Source of the DNA: Polynucleobacter sp.
Lineage (GTDB): Bacteria > Pseudomonadota > Gammaproteobacteria > Burkholderiales > Burkholderiaceae
Length of the DNA stretch: 43,040 nucleotides
NCBI GenBank assembly: GCA_030696845.1
Contig: JAUYRJ010000086.1
Location: 1-43,040, forward strand
Direction: 5' to 3'
The translations under genes and the position numbers were made by a program. The notes below the pieces were generated by a model that worked only from the letters and a program-made list of their open reading frames with translations, was not told the DNA's origin and ran no database searches. Positions 42,910 through 43,040 of the stretch are shown piece after piece (positions within the stretch are counted from its first letter, which is position 1; each line of letters starts with the position of its first letter).

Positions 42910-43040
42910 TGAACTGCCGTCAATTTAGGTCCACGACCAAAGAGAGTTTTTCTATAGTAAATCATTGCAGCAAAATGGGTTGATTCTGCAATAGTTTGGG
43001 TATTTGGGTTTGGGGTGCTGGTGGTCTGTATCCTAATGCA
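42910..43040 (-). mobile_element. Second copy of the same IS (partial, at window end)
   Basis: 131 bases identical to the beginning of the element at 38428, in the same orientation, starting TGAACTGCCG right after bchF sequence. The flanking four bases (CGGC) differ from those of the first copy, so this is an independent insertion. The far side lies beyond the window. Confidence 0.9.

Noticed and set aside
38424-43040. Composite transposon carrying crtA-ppsR-aerR-bchF between two IS copies
   Set aside because: The first copy has its own matching target duplication and the genes inside are cut by the IS at both sides, so the copies look like separate insertions into a native locus.

Overview
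The window looks like chromosome of a betaproteobacterium in Burkholderiaceae, most likely Polynucleobacter or a close freshwater relative. The evidence is the dense packing, the block adk-kdsB-Trm112-lpxK-exbD-exbB next to xseA, murB, ppc, a monomeric isocitrate dehydrogenase, a Tat-exported HiPIP, and a piece of an aerobic anoxygenic photosynthesis gene cluster. The assignment rests on recognised protein families, not on a database search.

Layout. 1-525: end of an IS3-family element that has cut off the toxin of a toxin-antitoxin pair, leaving an intact antitoxin. 708-7319: envelope and housekeeping genes (adk, kdsB, Trm112-like, lpxK, exbD, exbB, xseA, murB). 7369-10718: yajQ, xerD, plsY, a MAPEG protein and folE. 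10719-12439: a small-gene region with HiPIP, a rubrerythrin without rubredoxin domain, two unrecognised short ORFs, two strong terminators and a cluster of perfect palindromes. 12440-18771: DUF4239 membrane protein, a short basic protein, acyltransferase 3, apt, a nucleosidase and ppc. 18780-22886: histidine phosphatase, SDR, TIGR02450, lipoprotein, TIGR03643, DCC, HPP and a potassium channel. 22995-25962: FKBP and icd. 26328-32489: a four-gene operon for a CzcCBA-type metal efflux pump plus a PII-like protein. 32572-35523: universal stress protein, isochorismatase-like hydrolase, dienelactone hydrolase and an LrgA/LrgB pair. 35682-43040: a SOUL haem-binding protein, then the photosynthesis fragment.

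The photosynthesis fragment is the most striking part. bchI is intact, but bchD stops before its C-terminal VWA domain, crtA keeps only about 92 codons and bchF loses its last few dozen codons. An IS3-family element (IS407-like) lies between bchD and crtA, and an identical 131-bp start of the same element ends bchF and the window. The regulators ppsR and aerR/ppaA are full length, and PpsR-type sites (one perfect TGT-N12-ACA, two near matches) lie in the aerR-bchF intergenic region. The IS between bchD and crtA has a perfect 4-bp direct repeat (CTCA), which suggests that bchD and crtA were already joined by a deletion before it inserted. Bacteriochlorophyll synthesis should therefore fail unless intact copies exist elsewhere.

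I found no CRISPR array, rRNA or recognisable tRNA, and no clear candidate for a wholly new defence or metabolic system. The least explained signals are the palindrome cluster upstream of the rubrerythrin, the palindrome and short ORF next to HiPIP, the nested inverted repeat upstream of the efflux operon, and the history of the photosynthesis fragment.
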